This document shows positions 1-10,910 of a stretch of 64,000 nt of DNA, piece by piece. The notes under the pieces are model-generated. The model was not told where the DNA came from and made no database searches. It saw only the letters and a program-made list of their open reading frames with translations. The stretch's first letter is position 1; each line of letters starts with the position of its first letter. Both the position numbers and the translations under genes were made by a program. Source of the DNA: Bacteroides nordii WAL 11050 = JCM 12987 (GTDB lineage Bacteria; Bacteroidota; Bacteroidia; Bacteroidales; Bacteroidaceae); the NCBI GenBank assembly GCA_000613465.1, contig BAJA01000011.1, positions 1 through 64,000 on the forward strand, in the 5' to 3' direction.

Positions 1-56
1 AGAACTATTAGACTCTTTCGAATATAGCAAGGAGGCTCGCCGATTTTGGGAAAAAA

Positions 57-1601
57 GTGATCATGCTTGACCTCGATCTTGAAGCTCCGGGGCTACATAC
101 TAAGTTCTCTAATTTTCAATGGGACAGAAAGGTTGAGAGCGGCATTGTAGATTATATCTACGAATATGCAATCAATCATAAAATTCCGGCAAAAATAACA
201 CCGTATGCATATCATCTGGAAGATTTGTCTTCCTCGTTAGATTTAATTCCGGCTGGTAATCCTAAATCTTCGGAGTACTGGCGAAAACTATCTGCCATTA
301 ACTGGTATGAATTGCTTTATGGCGAGAATGCAACAGGCATCGCCTTCTTCCTGGATCTGAAGGTAAAAATAGAGAAAAAATATAAGCCAGACTACTTTTT
401 GATTGATACACGTACGGGAATAACTGATATATCCAGCCTCACGATCTCTTTACTTGCTGACCGGTTAGTTATTCTATCTGCCAATAATCAAGAAAATCTC
501 GAAGGCTGCCAACGAATTGTACGGAGCGTATTGAATCAAAAAAATAATATGTTGGAAAAGGAAAAAGAGATTATTTTGGCTCTTACGAGAATACCTTATC
601 CTTCTACTCCTACAGAATGCCTGCGGGAAGAGAGTTTAATCGCCAACTTTAAAAAACACTTTGAGGGATTGACTTACGCTTCCGGCAAGGAACTGAACAG
701 TACTCCGGTAGTGATTCATTCGGACAGAGATCTGGAGTGTAGCGAAACTTTTAAAATTGGTTTTGAAAAAGAGACAAAAGGCTCATCAGAAATCATTGCA
801 AACGAATATCTGGATTTTTTTGCCCGAATTACAGCAGGTGATTTAACAAAAGAGGAAATAGAGAAGTTTGATAATGAGAAAGAAATAGCCCGGCTTTATA
901 ATAAAATAAGTCAGACAGAAAATGCCATAGAAGGCGTACAACTGGCAGAAGAAGCAATAAAAAAATATCCGAAAGCAGATCAGTTTTATTATTTACTTGC
1001 TCTTAAATGCTTGAAAGCCGAAATGGAAGAGAAAGGGATTAGAGCTATAAATCAAGCTATCAAACTACTTCCTTTACCCTATTATCTGATACTAAAAGCA
1101 GGGTTACTCTACAATAAAGGAGAGTGGAAAGAAGCTTATAAAGTGATATCGCCAATAAGACATATTTCTCCCCAAGCTTTTTATCAATATTGTTTAACGA
1201 AAACAACTATAGGCGGATTTCCTGAAAATGAAGTTCTACAGGAGTTGAGCGAATTAAAAGAAATGAACTATTTGTCTCCGGAAGTGGATAACCTGATTGC
1301 TTGTTATCAAAACGATATCGGAAATTACAAAGAAGCCGAAAGATCAATATACAGTGCTCTTGAACAAAAGAAGGATGAACCGCTATTTTATACTACTTTA
1401 GCTGAAATAAAAGCAAATCAAAACGATATTCCTCTATTTTATATGAATATAGATATGGCATTAAGTAAAGGGGCTGATATAAAGAATGCAATATCGACTG
1501 TACCTCGTGTTTATTCAAAATTCAAGAATGACGAGAAGTTTATTTCTCTTTTGAAACGCTATGGAAAAGAGGAAGAAATTGAATTATTGAAAACATTGTA
1601 G
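57..1601 (+). CDS. ParA/MinD-like P-loop ATPase with C-terminal TPRs, 5' end missing
   Basis: Residues about 1-240 look like the SIMIBI (ParA/MinD) ATPase fold: LDLDLEAPG is the strand after the P-loop helix and DYFLIDTRTGITDIS carries the Walker B/switch II aspartate. The second half is helical with TPR-like repeats (AEEAIKKYPKADQFYYLLAL and similar). The GTG at 57 is only the first usable start in the open frame. The same frame continues upstream as TLSNIARRLADFGKKV, a normal ParA helix, until a TAG at 9-11. The P-loop therefore lies outside the window, or the gene is broken by an indel near base 10. Proteins of this ATPase-TPR type often sit in signalling or conflict-type operons, but no partner gene is visible here. 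A terminator follows directly at 1602-1622. Confidence 0.75.
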   Translation: MIMLDLDLEAPGLHTKFSNFQWDRKVESGIVDYIYEYAINHKIPAKITPYAYHLEDLSSSLDLIPAGNPKSSEYWRKLSAINWYELLYGENATGIAFFLDLKVKIEKKYKPDYFLIDTRTGITDISSLTISLLADRLVILSANNQENLEGCQRIVRSVLNQKNNMLEKEKEIILALTRIPYPSTPTECLREESLIANFKKHFEGLTYASGKELNSTPVVIHSDRDLECSETFKIGFEKETKGSSEIIANEYLDFFARITAGDLTKEEIEKFDNEKEIARLYNKISQTENAIEGVQLAEEAIKKYPKADQFYYLLALKCLKAEMEEKGIRAINQAIKLLPLPYYLILKAGLLYNKGEWKEAYKVISPIRHISPQAFYQYCLTKTTIGGFPENEVLQELSELKEMNYLSPEVDNLIACYQNDIGNYKEAERSIYSALEQKKDEPLFYTTLAEIKANQNDIPLFYMNIDMALSKGADIKNAISTVPRVYSKFKNDEKFISLLKRYGKEEEIELLKTL

Positions 1602-1622
1602 AAACAGAAACATCTGTTTTTT
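1602..1622 (+). terminator. Intrinsic terminator of the ATPase-TPR gene
   Basis: Seven-base stem AAACAGA/TCTGTTT with an AACA loop, followed by T residues. It begins one base after the stop codon at 1599-1601. Confidence 0.75.
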
Positions 1623-1805
1623 CCTTAAATATTTCGGTAAAAAGAGATAGAACAAACATCCAGATAATCCCCAAAGGCCTCTAAAACTATCACAAATGAA
1701 GCCAAAAACAGTAGAAATGTATACGAAACCACTCAAAAAGCACTCTATGCCGTAAATGTTTCATTTTTTGGTTTGTTTGTCTACTATTAATAGTCTGCCT
1801 TTGCC

Positions 1806-1813
1806 TACTTTTG
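1806..1813 (+). promoter_or_regulatory. Bacteroides -7 element before the acetylesterase
   Basis: TACTTTTG matches the Bacteroides sigma -7 consensus TAnnTTTG and lies 28 bases before the ATG at 1841. No convincing -33 TTTG is found at the usual 19-21 base spacing. The rest of 1623-1805 shows nothing I can name. Confidence 0.5.
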
Positions 1814-1840
1814 AGCAAACGATTAAAACTCAAAGTAGAG

Positions 1841-3789
1841 ATGAACAAATATAAACTGATTTTATTGGCCTTGAGCATGACTGGTTTTGTACAAGCAAAA
1901 GTTACATTACCAGCATTCTTCACCGACAATATGGTGGTACAGCAAAACAGCACATTAACGCTTCCAGGTAAAGCCAAAGCAGGCAAAAATGTTACAGTAA
2001 AAGCCAGCTGGAATGACAATAAGTTCACGACAAAAGCAACTGCTGACGGTTCTTTCAGAATAGAAATACCCACTCCTGCTGCCGGAGGGCCTTATACCAT
2101 AACAATCTCTGACGGAGAAACCCTGACATTAAAAAATGTACTGGCAGGAGAAGTGTGGTTCTGTTCAGGACAATCTAACATGGAAATGCCTGTAGCCGGA
2201 TGGGGAAAGGTAATGAACTATGAACAGGAAGTAACAGAAGCAAAATACCCTTCTATCCGTTTACTGCAAGTTAAAAAAACGACTTCAGTGACTCCTGCAG
2301 AAAATGTAGAGATGAACATGGGAGGTTGGCAGGAATGCAATTCTTCTACCGTTCCGGAATTCTCGGCCATAGCATATTTCTATGCACGCGAACTATGGAA
2401 AGAACTGAATGTGCCCATTGGTGTGATTGATTGTACCTGGGGGGGAACTCCCGCCGAAGCATGGACAAGTATCGGTTCTTTAAAACAAGTGCCAGGTTTC
2501 GAGATACAAGCAAGTAAAATAGAAAAGTCAGAGGCCATCGCAGCTTATCAGCAAGAGATAAAAGAGTGGCAGGAGCTATTAGTAACCAAGGATGCCGGCC
2601 TCAATAAAGGAATTCCAATGTGGATCTCCTCTCTTCAGACCGATCCGGCATGGAAGACTATGGAACTTCCGGGGTATTGGGAACAGAAAGGACTAAACGG
2701 AGTAGACGGCATAGTATGGTTCCAACGGGAAATAGAGATTCCTTCAAGCTGGGAAGGCAAGGAAATAACATTAAATCTCGGCATGATAGACGACGAAGAC
2801 GTCACTTATTATAATGGAAAAGAAATAGCCAAAGGATATGGATACTCAACTCCTCGCCACTATACCGTCCCGGCAGAACTAGTTAAAGCAGGAAAAGGAG
2901 TCATCACTATACGAGTGTCCGACTCTGGCGGAGAAGGTGGTATACACGGAGAAGGAAAAGATATGTTTGCAGAAGCCAACGGGCAGAAAATCAAGCTGGA
3001 AGGAATATGGAATTACCGGATAGGTATAGCTCTGGGAGATCTCCCTCCGGCACCGATGTCATTAGAAAGCTCAAGTTATCCTTCGGTCTTGTACAATGCT
3101 ATGGTACATCCGTTTACTATATTCCCAATCAAAGGAGTTATCTGGTATCAGGGAGAAGCTAATGTAGGAAGAGATAAACAATATGTTCCCCTATTCCAGT
3201 CGCTGATTGCCGATTGGAGAAAGCAATGGAATACGGACTTTCCATTCTACTTTGTTCAACTGGCAAACTTTCTGAAGCCCCAAGAGGTTCAGCCAGACTC
3301 TCAATGGGCCGCCTCCGGGAGGCACAGGCAGAAGCCCTGCATGTGGATAATACGGGAATGGTAGTAGCCATAGATCTGGGAGTATCCTACGACATTCACC
3401 CTAAAAACAAACAAGAAGTGGCTAAACGCTTTGCTACTTTAGCACTGGCAAATACTTACCATCAGGGAGAATACATAATGCCAGCCTGCCAGTCTTATAA
3501 CATCTCCGGAAAGAAATTAACATTGACATTCAACACTGAAATACAAGCACAAGAAAAAATAATAAAAGGATTTATCCTGGCCGGACCGGATGGAGTGTTC
3601 CATCCGGCAACGGCAACCTTAACAGGAAAAACAAACATCGTACTTGAATCTCCGGATGTGGCAATCCCTATAGCTGCCCGCTATAACTGGGCTGATTGTC
3701 CGGATGGTAATCTTTACAGTACCAACTCCAACCTCCCGGTTCCGCCCTTCCGAACAGACAAAGGAACATGCGAAGAGGCACAAAAGTAA
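1841..3789 (+). CDS. Sialate O-acetylesterase (SASA/SGNH family), frameshifted near 3310
   Basis: Secreted esterase expected to remove O-acetyl groups from sialic acids or other glycans. The ATG at 1841 starts a signal peptide (MNKYKLILLALSMTGFVQA); a TTG frame start 30 bases upstream is not needed. The nucleophile serine is in CSGQSNMEMP (about residue 112), and a second conserved block is VIWYQGEANVG. Between them, about residues 265-390 form a sugar-binding beta-sandwich insertion usual in Bacteroides members. The reading frame breaks at about 3310: the first frame reads ...PDSQWA and the next frame resumes with RLREAQAEALHVDNTGM, which is the normal family sequence. One missing C in GGGCC(C)GCC explains it. 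The corrected protein is about 650 residues. It is the first gene of the glycan-enzyme cluster. Confidence 0.88.
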
Positions 3790-3902
3790 GATTATCCATA
3801 TTCTAAGTAATTTTATCTATTCCTTAACAGGATAAATCCGGGTTACTTTGCAGACGAGACTAATTCGTAATTCATTCATAAATTTAAAGACTATTTAGTA
3901 CC

Positions 3903-6059
3903 ATGAATTTAAAAACGACCCTATTGGCAGGTTTATTATGTCTTGCAGGCATAGCCCACGCCATCGAAAAACCGGTAATAAAAATTGAGACCGGAAACAC
4001 CAGCCTCATCTACCGTGTAGGTGACAATGGCCGTCTTTACCAGTCATATTTGGGCAAACGCCTCAACCACGAAGCAGACATTAACCATCTGCCGCAAGGG
4101 ACCGAAGCCTATCTCACCCACGGTATGGAAGACTACTTTGAACCAGCACTGCACATTGTGCACAATGACGGCAATTCTTCTACCTTATTAAAATATGTAT
4201 CACACGACAGCCGGAACCTCTCAGATGGTGTAAACGAAACTGTCATTACATTAGCTGACGACCAATATCCGGTAACTGTGAAGTTGCACTATGTGACTTA
4301 TGCTAATGAAGACATTATCAAAACATTTACCGAAATCAGTCACCGTGAAAAGAAGCCGGTAATGCTTCATAAGTATGCTTCTTCACTGTTACATCTCAAT
4401 CATGACAAATACTTCCTCACAGAGTTTGCCGGAGATTGGTCACACGAAGCTAATGTCATGGAACGTGAACTGGCTTTCGGAAAAAAAGTCATTGATACCA
4501 AATTGGGAGCACGCGCCAATATGTTCGTTTCCCCTTTCTTCCAGTTGGCTATAGATCAGCCTTCCGAAGAAAATGCAGGCGAAGTATTGGTCGGTACATT
4601 AGGCTGGACAGGCAATTTCAACTTCACCTTTGAAGTAGACAACAAGAGCCAGTTGCGCATCATCAGTGGTATCAATCCCTACGCATCAGAATATAGCCTT
4701 CCTTCCGGAGAGATATTCCGTACACCGGAGTTTTACTTCACGTATAGCCTGAACGGAAAAGGACAAGCCAGCCGTAATTTCCATGATTGGGCACGCCACT
4801 ATCAGGTAAAAGACGGTGATCAGACACGTATGACCTTACTTAACAACTGGGAAGCTACTTATTTTGATTTCGACGAACAAAAACTGATCGGTTTGATGGA
4901 CGAAGCCAAGAAATTGGGTGTAGATATGTTCTTGTTGGACGATGGTTGGTTTGCTAACAAATATCCTCGCAGCAGTGACCATCAAGGGCTGGGCGACTGG
5001 ATAGAAACAGCTGATAAGTTACCGAATGGCATAGGACGCCTGACTGCTGAAGCAAAGAAACACGGTATTAAATTCGGCATTTGGATTGAGCCCGAAATGG
5101 TAAACCCCAAAAGCGAACTCTACGAGAAGCATAAAGACTGGGTAATTCATCTGCCTAACCGTGAAGAATATTACTTCCGTAACCAAATGGTGTTAGACCT
5201 TAGCAATCCGGCTGTACAGGATTATGTATTCGGCGTTGTGGATCAGTTAATGACTAAATACCCGGATCTTGCTTTCTTCAAATGGGATTGTAACAGCCCT
5301 ATCACTAACATCTATTCACCCTACCTGAAAGGAAAACAAACACATCTATATATTGACTATGTAAAAGGCTTATACAAAGTGCTCGACCGCATAAAAGCCA
5401 AATACCCGAATCTGCCTATGATGTTGTGCGCCGGTGGTAGCGGACGTTCTGATTATGAAGCATTGAAGTACTTCACTGAATTCTGGCCCAGCGATAACAC
5501 AGATCCTATCGAACGTCTGTTTATCCAATGGGGATTCTCACAAGTATTCCCCAGTAAGACTTTGTGTGCCCACGTTACTACCTGGAACAAAGATGCCAGC
5601 ATCAAGTTTCGTACGGATGTAGCAATGATGTGCAAACTGGGATTTGATATCAAGATGAGTGATCTTAACCCAAACGAACAAGTGTATTGTCGTCAGGCTG
5701 TAACAGAATACAACCGCTTGAAACCGGTTATACTGGAAGGTGATCTCTATCGTCTTGTTTCGCCTTACGGAAGTAACCATACTTCAAGTATGTATGTGAA
5801 CAAAGATAAGAATCAAGCCATCGTATTCGCATTTGATGTTTACCCACGCTACGGCGAACATATCCTGCCTGTACGTTTACAAGGATTGGAAGCCAACAAA
5901 ATGTATCAGGTGAAAGAAATTAATCTGATGCCGGGAGCTTCTTCTTCTGTAAACGGAAACGGACAGACTTTCTCGGGTGAATATCTGATGAATGTAGGCC
6001 TTGACCTCTTCACTGGTTATAAATTAAACAGCCGCATTATTGAAATCATAGCACAGTAA
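3903..6059 (+). CDS. Alpha-galactosidase, GH36
   Basis: Secreted retaining alpha-galactosidase of 718 residues with signal peptide MNLKTTLLAGLLCLAGIAHA. An N-terminal beta-supersandwich is followed by a TIM barrel and a C-terminal beta domain, the usual GH36 order and length. The nucleophile is Asp462 in FFKWDCN and the acid/base is Asp531 in FWPSDNTDP. LLDDGWF and GIWIEPEMVNP are further family blocks. Substrate is probably alpha-1,6 or alpha-1,3 galactosides, from host or plant glycans; the sequence alone does not decide. It lies between the acetylesterase and a GH92 mannosidase on the same strand, and a strong hairpin follows its stop. Confidence 0.93.
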   Translation: MNLKTTLLAGLLCLAGIAHAIEKPVIKIETGNTSLIYRVGDNGRLYQSYLGKRLNHEADINHLPQGTEAYLTHGMEDYFEPALHIVHNDGNSSTLLKYVSHDSRNLSDGVNETVITLADDQYPVTVKLHYVTYANEDIIKTFTEISHREKKPVMLHKYASSLLHLNHDKYFLTEFAGDWSHEANVMERELAFGKKVIDTKLGARANMFVSPFFQLAIDQPSEENAGEVLVGTLGWTGNFNFTFEVDNKSQLRIISGINPYASEYSLPSGEIFRTPEFYFTYSLNGKGQASRNFHDWARHYQVKDGDQTRMTLLNNWEATYFDFDEQKLIGLMDEAKKLGVDMFLLDDGWFANKYPRSSDHQGLGDWIETADKLPNGIGRLTAEAKKHGIKFGIWIEPEMVNPKSELYEKHKDWVIHLPNREEYYFRNQMVLDLSNPAVQDYVFGVVDQLMTKYPDLAFFKWDCNSPITNIYSPYLKGKQTHLYIDYVKGLYKVLDRIKAKYPNLPMMLCAGGSGRSDYEALKYFTEFWPSDNTDPIERLFIQWGFSQVFPSKTLCAHVTTWNKDASIKFRTDVAMMCKLGFDIKMSDLNPNEQVYCRQAVTEYNRLKPVILEGDLYRLVSPYGSNHTSSMYVNKDKNQAIVFAFDVYPRYGEHILPVRLQGLEANKMYQVKEINLMPGASSSVNGNGQTFSGEYLMNVGLDLFTGYKLNSRIIEIIAQ

Positions 6060-6071
6060 AAACGGAATCAC

Positions 6072-6104
6072 GAGGAGATGGAAAGAGATTCCATCTCCTC
6101 TTTA
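6072..6104 (+). terminator. Hairpin between GH36 and GH92 genes
   Basis: Perfect 10-base stem GAGGAGATGG/CCATCTCCTC (6072-6081 and 6091-6100) with a 9-base loop, then TTTAT. It starts 12 bases after the GH36 stop and ends 13 bases before the chosen GH92 ATG. It is probably a terminator or attenuator that lowers transcription into GH92. Confidence 0.65.
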
Positions 6105-6116
6105 TACCATAACACA

Positions 6117-8318
6117 ATGAATCGAATACTATTAAGCAGCATCTTTACATTTATGCTGATTACCGGTACTATAGAAGCCGGCGAACACACACAATACGTA
6201 AACCCTTTTATCGGAACAGGAGCCGTGCACGGCAGCTTGTCCGGTAACAACTACCCGGGTGCCACCGTTCCTTTCGGAATGATACAGTTAAGCCCCGATA
6301 CTCGCGAAGCTCCCGACTGGGCACAAGCATCGGGATATGATTACAATGACCAGACCATCTATGGATTCAGTCACACCCGCCTCAGCGGAACAGGAGCGTC
6401 AGACTTGATAGACCTTTTACTTTTACCGACAAGCGAAGGGCGTACTTCTTCGAATTTCTCCCACACAGCAGAAAAGGCTCAACCCGGATACTACCAGGTG
6501 ATGTTGGCAGACGAAGGAATCAATGCTGAATTGACGGCAACCACACGAACAGGAATCCACCGGTATAGCTACCCTAACGGAAAAGAAGCACAACTCATCA
6601 TCGACTTAGACCATTCAGCCAATAAAGGAAGCTGGAATCGCCGCATCATAAATTCTCAGATCCGTATCGTTAATGATCATGCTATCGAAGGATACCGCAT
6701 CATTACAGGTTGGGCCAAACTACGAAAAGTATATTTCTACATAGAATTTTCCAGTCCTATTCTCTCCTCATCGTTGAGAGACGGTGACCGCCAATACGAA
6801 AACACACCCGTCATCAATGGCAGTAATCTGCATGCCATGTTGCGTTTTGGAAAGCTTAATGAAAAACCGTTGATTTGCAAAGTAGCTTTATCTCCGATAT
6901 CTACGGATAATGCCCAATTAAATCTAAAGCAGGAAGCCTCACACTGGGACTTTAACCAATACACCACTGATGCCGACCGATTATGGGAAAAAGAACTGGA
7001 AAAAATCAATATCCAAGGTACCGATTTGCAAAAAACAATATTCTATACAGCTTTATACCACACCCTGATACAACCCAATACAATAAGTGATGTAAACGGA
7101 GAATATATGGCAGCCGATTACACCACCCGGCAGCTGTCTGCAAACGAAATACACTACACGACATTCTCTCTTTGGGATACATTCAGAGGTGCTCATCCAC
7201 TTTATACATTACTCAACGCGGATCGTGTCACAGATTTCGTAAAAAGCATGATACGTCAATATGAGTATTATGGCTATCTGCCTGTCTGGCAATTATGGGG
7301 ACAAGACAACTACTGCATGATAGGTAACCACTCCATTCCCGTCATTGTAGATGCTATCCTGAAAGGAATACCCGGAATTGATATAGAAAAAGCTTATGAA
7401 GCCGTATACAACAGTTCGGTAATTTCTCATCCCAACTCACCTTTTGAAGTATGGGAAAAATATGGATATATGCCCGAAAATATACAGACTCAATCAGTTT
7501 CCATTACTCTGGAGCAAGCTTTTGATGACTGGTGTGTAGCACAGCTTGCAAAAAAATTAGGAAAGAACAATGACCACGAACGTTTTATGAAACGCTCCGC
7601 TTTCTATCGTAATTTATTCAATCCGGAGACCGGATTCTTTCAATCGAAAAATGATAAGGGCGAATGGATAGAGCCATTTGATCCTTATAAATACGGAGCC
7701 AATGGCGGTTATCCTTTCACAGAAGGAAATGCCTGGCAATACTTTTGGTATGTACCACAAAACATACCCGACCTCATTACATTGACAGGAGGAAATAAAG
7801 CCTTTACAACAAAACTGGATACATTCTTCACCGTCAATCATCAAAGCGGTGAACTAAACGATAATGCCTCCGGCTTTGTTGGCCAATATGCCCATGGAAA
7901 TGAACCCAGCCATCACGTAGCTTACCTGTATACCTGTGCTGGAGAACCCTGGAAAACACAGAAGTATGTAGCGCACATCATGAATAACCTGTACAATGAT
8001 ACTTCTTCGGGATATGCCGGAAACGATGATTGTGGTGAGATGTCTGCCTGGTACATCTTCGGAGCACTTGGTTTCTACCCGGTCAACCCGGCGAGTGGTG
8101 AATATATAATTGGCACTCCGATGCTGGAAAAAGCAACGATACATCTGCCCGACGGAAAGACTTTTGCAATAAAAGCTCCCCGCAAAAAAGGAAATGAGAT
8201 TTATATCCGCTCCATAAAGCTAAATGGTAAGAAGTATACAAAAAATTATATCACACATCAAGATATATTAAATGGCGGTACCCTGGAATTTGTTATGAGT
8301 GCTACACCACAAAAGTAA
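6117..8318 (+). CDS. Alpha-mannosidase, GH92
   Basis: Ca2+-dependent inverting alpha-mannosidase of 733 residues, probably acting on high-mannose or other host N-glycans outside the inner membrane. Start chosen at the ATG at 6117, which gives a clean signal peptide (MNRILLSSIFTFMLITGTIEA). The upstream ATG at 6078 lies inside a hairpin and adds a hydrophilic leader. Family signatures are YVNPFIGTGAVHGSLSGNNYPG near the mature N-terminus and GNDDCGEMSAWYIFGALGFY near residue 635, where Glu641 is the likely general acid. Length and domain order are normal for GH92. The GH95 gene follows after 14 bases, suggesting a shared transcript. Confidence 0.93.
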   Translation: MNRILLSSIFTFMLITGTIEAGEHTQYVNPFIGTGAVHGSLSGNNYPGATVPFGMIQLSPDTREAPDWAQASGYDYNDQTIYGFSHTRLSGTGASDLIDLLLLPTSEGRTSSNFSHTAEKAQPGYYQVMLADEGINAELTATTRTGIHRYSYPNGKEAQLIIDLDHSANKGSWNRRIINSQIRIVNDHAIEGYRIITGWAKLRKVYFYIEFSSPILSSSLRDGDRQYENTPVINGSNLHAMLRFGKLNEKPLICKVALSPISTDNAQLNLKQEASHWDFNQYTTDADRLWEKELEKINIQGTDLQKTIFYTALYHTLIQPNTISDVNGEYMAADYTTRQLSANEIHYTTFSLWDTFRGAHPLYTLLNADRVTDFVKSMIRQYEYYGYLPVWQLWGQDNYCMIGNHSIPVIVDAILKGIPGIDIEKAYEAVYNSSVISHPNSPFEVWEKYGYMPENIQTQSVSITLEQAFDDWCVAQLAKKLGKNNDHERFMKRSAFYRNLFNPETGFFQSKNDKGEWIEPFDPYKYGANGGYPFTEGNAWQYFWYVPQNIPDLITLTGGNKAFTTKLDTFFTVNHQSGELNDNASGFVGQYAHGNEPSHHVAYLYTCAGEPWKTQKYVAHIMNNLYNDTSSGYAGNDDCGEMSAWYIFGALGFYPVNPASGEYIIGTPMLEKATIHLPDGKTFAIKAPRKKGNEIYIRSIKLNGKKYTKNYITHQDILNGGTLEFVMSATPQK

Positions 8319-8332
8319 TAGTACTATTAATC

Positions 8333-10741
8333 ATGAAAAATATGACACATTTAAAAACTTATTTAGCAGTAGCAACCCTGGCGTTTACAGGATGTCAAAG
8401 TGCAAATAATGCTGGTGAAACCGCAGAGTTGTGGTATGCCCAACCTGCAAAAGAATGGATGGAATCCCTACCTATCGGTAATGGTCGGTTGGGTGCTATG
8501 ACTTATGGTGGAATCGAAGAAGAAACGCTGGCCTTGAATGAATCTTCCATGTGGTCAGGGCAGTTCAATGAGAATCAGGATAGACCCTTCGGTCGTGCTA
8601 AACTGGATAATTTGAGAAAGCTATTTTTCGAAGGAAAGTTATGGGAAGGAAATCAGACAGCCGGTGACAACCTGAATGGCATGCAAACATCTTTCGGTAC
8701 CCATCTTCCTATAGGTGATCTGAAAATAAGGTTTACTTATCCTGAAGGAGATATAACAGACTATCGCCGTTCACTAAATTTAAACGAAGCAATCAGCAGT
8801 GTTTCTTTTAATGCAGGTGGGGTAAATTATAAGCGTGAATACTTTGCTACGAATCCCGATAATGTACTTGTTCTTCGCTTATCAGCAGATAAACCAAAGT
8901 CTGTCACCATGGATATGGCTCTGGATCTAATGCGTCAGTCAGAATTTACTGTCGAAGATAATCAGATGATCTTTACTGGTAAAGTAGACTTTCCGTTACA
9001 CGGTCCGGGTGGTGTGAATTTTGAAGGAAGAATAGCCGTATTGACCGATAATGGCGAAGTAAAAATGGATAAAGCGGGTATCAGTGTAAGCAATGCTGAT
9101 GCGGTGACAATGATCGTAGACGTACGTACCGATTATAAAAATCCGGATTATAAAGCTTTGTGCGCAACAACAGTCGAAGAGGCCGGTATGAAACCTTACG
9201 AAGCCCTGAAGCTGACGCATATAAAAGATTATTCAGATTTATTCAACCGGGTAGAACTGAACTTAGGTAAAGATTCTAACGACACCATACCTACAGATAT
9301 CCGCTGGAAACAAATACGATCGGGAAAAACAGATACAAGTTTCGATGCTTTGTACTTTCAGTACGGACGCTACCTGACAATAGCCAGTTCACGTGAGAAT
9401 TCACCGTTGCCAATTGCTTTACAAGGTTTCTTTAATGACAATAAGGCTTGTAATATGGGATGGACAAACGACTATCATCTTGATATAAACACGCAACAAA
9501 ACTACTGGGTATCCAATGTAGGAAATTTGGCAGAGTGTAATACTCCACTTTTCAATTACATCAAAGATTTATCCGTACATGGAACCAAAACTGCTGAAGT
9601 TGTATATGGCTGCAAAGGCTGGACAGCCAATACAACTGCCAATATCTGGGGATACACCCCGGCATCCGGAACTATCATCTGGGGACTATTCCCCCTGGCC
9701 AGTTCATGGATAGCTACGCATTTATGGACACAGTATGAATATACACAGGATAAAAAGTATCTGGCAGAAGTAGCTTATCCTTTGCTAAAAGGTAATGCAG
9801 AATTTATACTTGACTATATGGCAGAAAATCCTGCTAATGGCTATTTGATGACAGGTCCAAGTATCTCACCGGAAAACTGGTTCAAAACAGCAGACGGACA
9901 GGAAATGGTAGCCTCTATGATGCCTACCTGTGACCGTGAACTGGTTTATGAGATCTTTACTTCTTGCATCCAGGCTGCTGATATTTTAGGCATTGACAAA
10001 GCATTCAGTAACAATCTGCAAACAGCTTTAGCCAAACTACCTCCTATACAACTGCGTGCAAACGGAGCCATCCGCGAGTGGTTTGAAGATTATGAAGAAG
10101 CACACCCGAACCATCGCCATACTTCGCACTTATTAGCTTTATATCCTTTCTCACAAATCACTTTAGAGAAAACGCCCGAACTCGCAGCAGCAGCCCGTAA
10201 AACGATAGAAGCGCGTCTTGCTGCAGAAAACTGGGAAGATACAGAATGGAGTCGTGCCAACATGATCTGCTTTTATGCCCGCCTGAAGGATGCGGAAGAA
10301 GCTTACAAAAGTGTAAAGACCTTCAGGGAATGTTATCACGCGAAAACCTGTTGACTGTTTCACCAGGCGGCATAGCCGGAGCCCCGAATGACATTTATTC
10401 ATTCGACGGAAATCCTGCAGGAGCTGCCGGAATGGCTGAGATGTTAATACAAAACCACGAAGGATATGTTGAATTCCTGCCTTGCTTGCCGGCAGCATGG
10501 AAAAATGGGCAATTCAAGGGTTTATGTATTCGTGGAGGAGCGGAGGTTTCGGCACAATGAAGATGCTGTGATCCAACATGCATCATTGAAAGCTACAGCC
10601 GACAACACGTTTACTGTAAAACTTCCTACCGAAAAGAAGTATACGGTAACCTTGAACGGAAAAGAAGTCTCGGCAAAAACCGATAGTAAGGGATTAATCA
10701 CTGTTGAAATGAAAGTTCAGGATTTGCTGGAAATCAAATAA
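8333..10741 (+). CDS. Alpha-L-fucosidase-type glycoside hydrolase, GH95, with two frame breaks
   Basis: Exported lipoprotein-type enzyme: lipobox TLAFTGCQS near residue 20, then ELWYAQPAKEWMESLPIGNGRLGAM, the usual N-terminal block of GH95. The central (alpha/alpha)6 barrel includes EDYEEAHPNHRHTSHL. GH95 members release alpha-1,2-linked fucose (some act on L-galactose). The frame breaks at about 10321 (after EEAYKSVKT, resuming LQGMLSRENLLTVSPGG) and again at about 10558 (after GGAEVSAQ, resuming DAVIQHASLKATADN). One missing C in the first case and two missing bases (or one extra) in the second restore a protein of about 803 residues. It is the last gene of the glycan-enzyme cluster. Confidence 0.88.
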
Positions 10742-10769
10742 GATTCATACCATATGAAAAGAGAGGGTG

Positions 10770-10905
10770 CGTCAAAAGCAGATAAAGCTATCAATATGTA
10801 ACTTTAGAAACGCAGATTAACGCAAATTAGCGCAAATATTAAATTGTATTTGCGCTAATTTGCGTTAATCTGCGTTTTAATAATGGCTGATTTTACTTTT
10901 ACCCC
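10770..10905. repeat. Perfect 31-base inverted repeat, dispersed element copy 1
   Basis: The arms 10808-10838 and 10847-10877 are exact reverse complements separated by 8 bases. They are made of the iterated word ACGCAAATTA/ACGCAGATTA. The element fills the gap between the convergent GH95 and AraC genes, so it may work as a bidirectional terminator. Its outer flank (TATCAATATGTAACTTTAGA, 10788-10807) recurs in reverse complement next to the related repeat at 63390-63485. Confidence 0.85.
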
Positions 10906-10910
10906 CTTTT

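Noticed and set aside
1690..2073. Minus-strand open frame of 127 codons
   Set aside because: Antisense to the signal peptide and N-terminus of the acetylesterase, with no family features.
3214..3789. Separate small gene downstream of the acetylesterase
   Set aside because: Its sequence from RLREAQAEAL onward is the C-terminal part of the same enzyme in a shifted frame.
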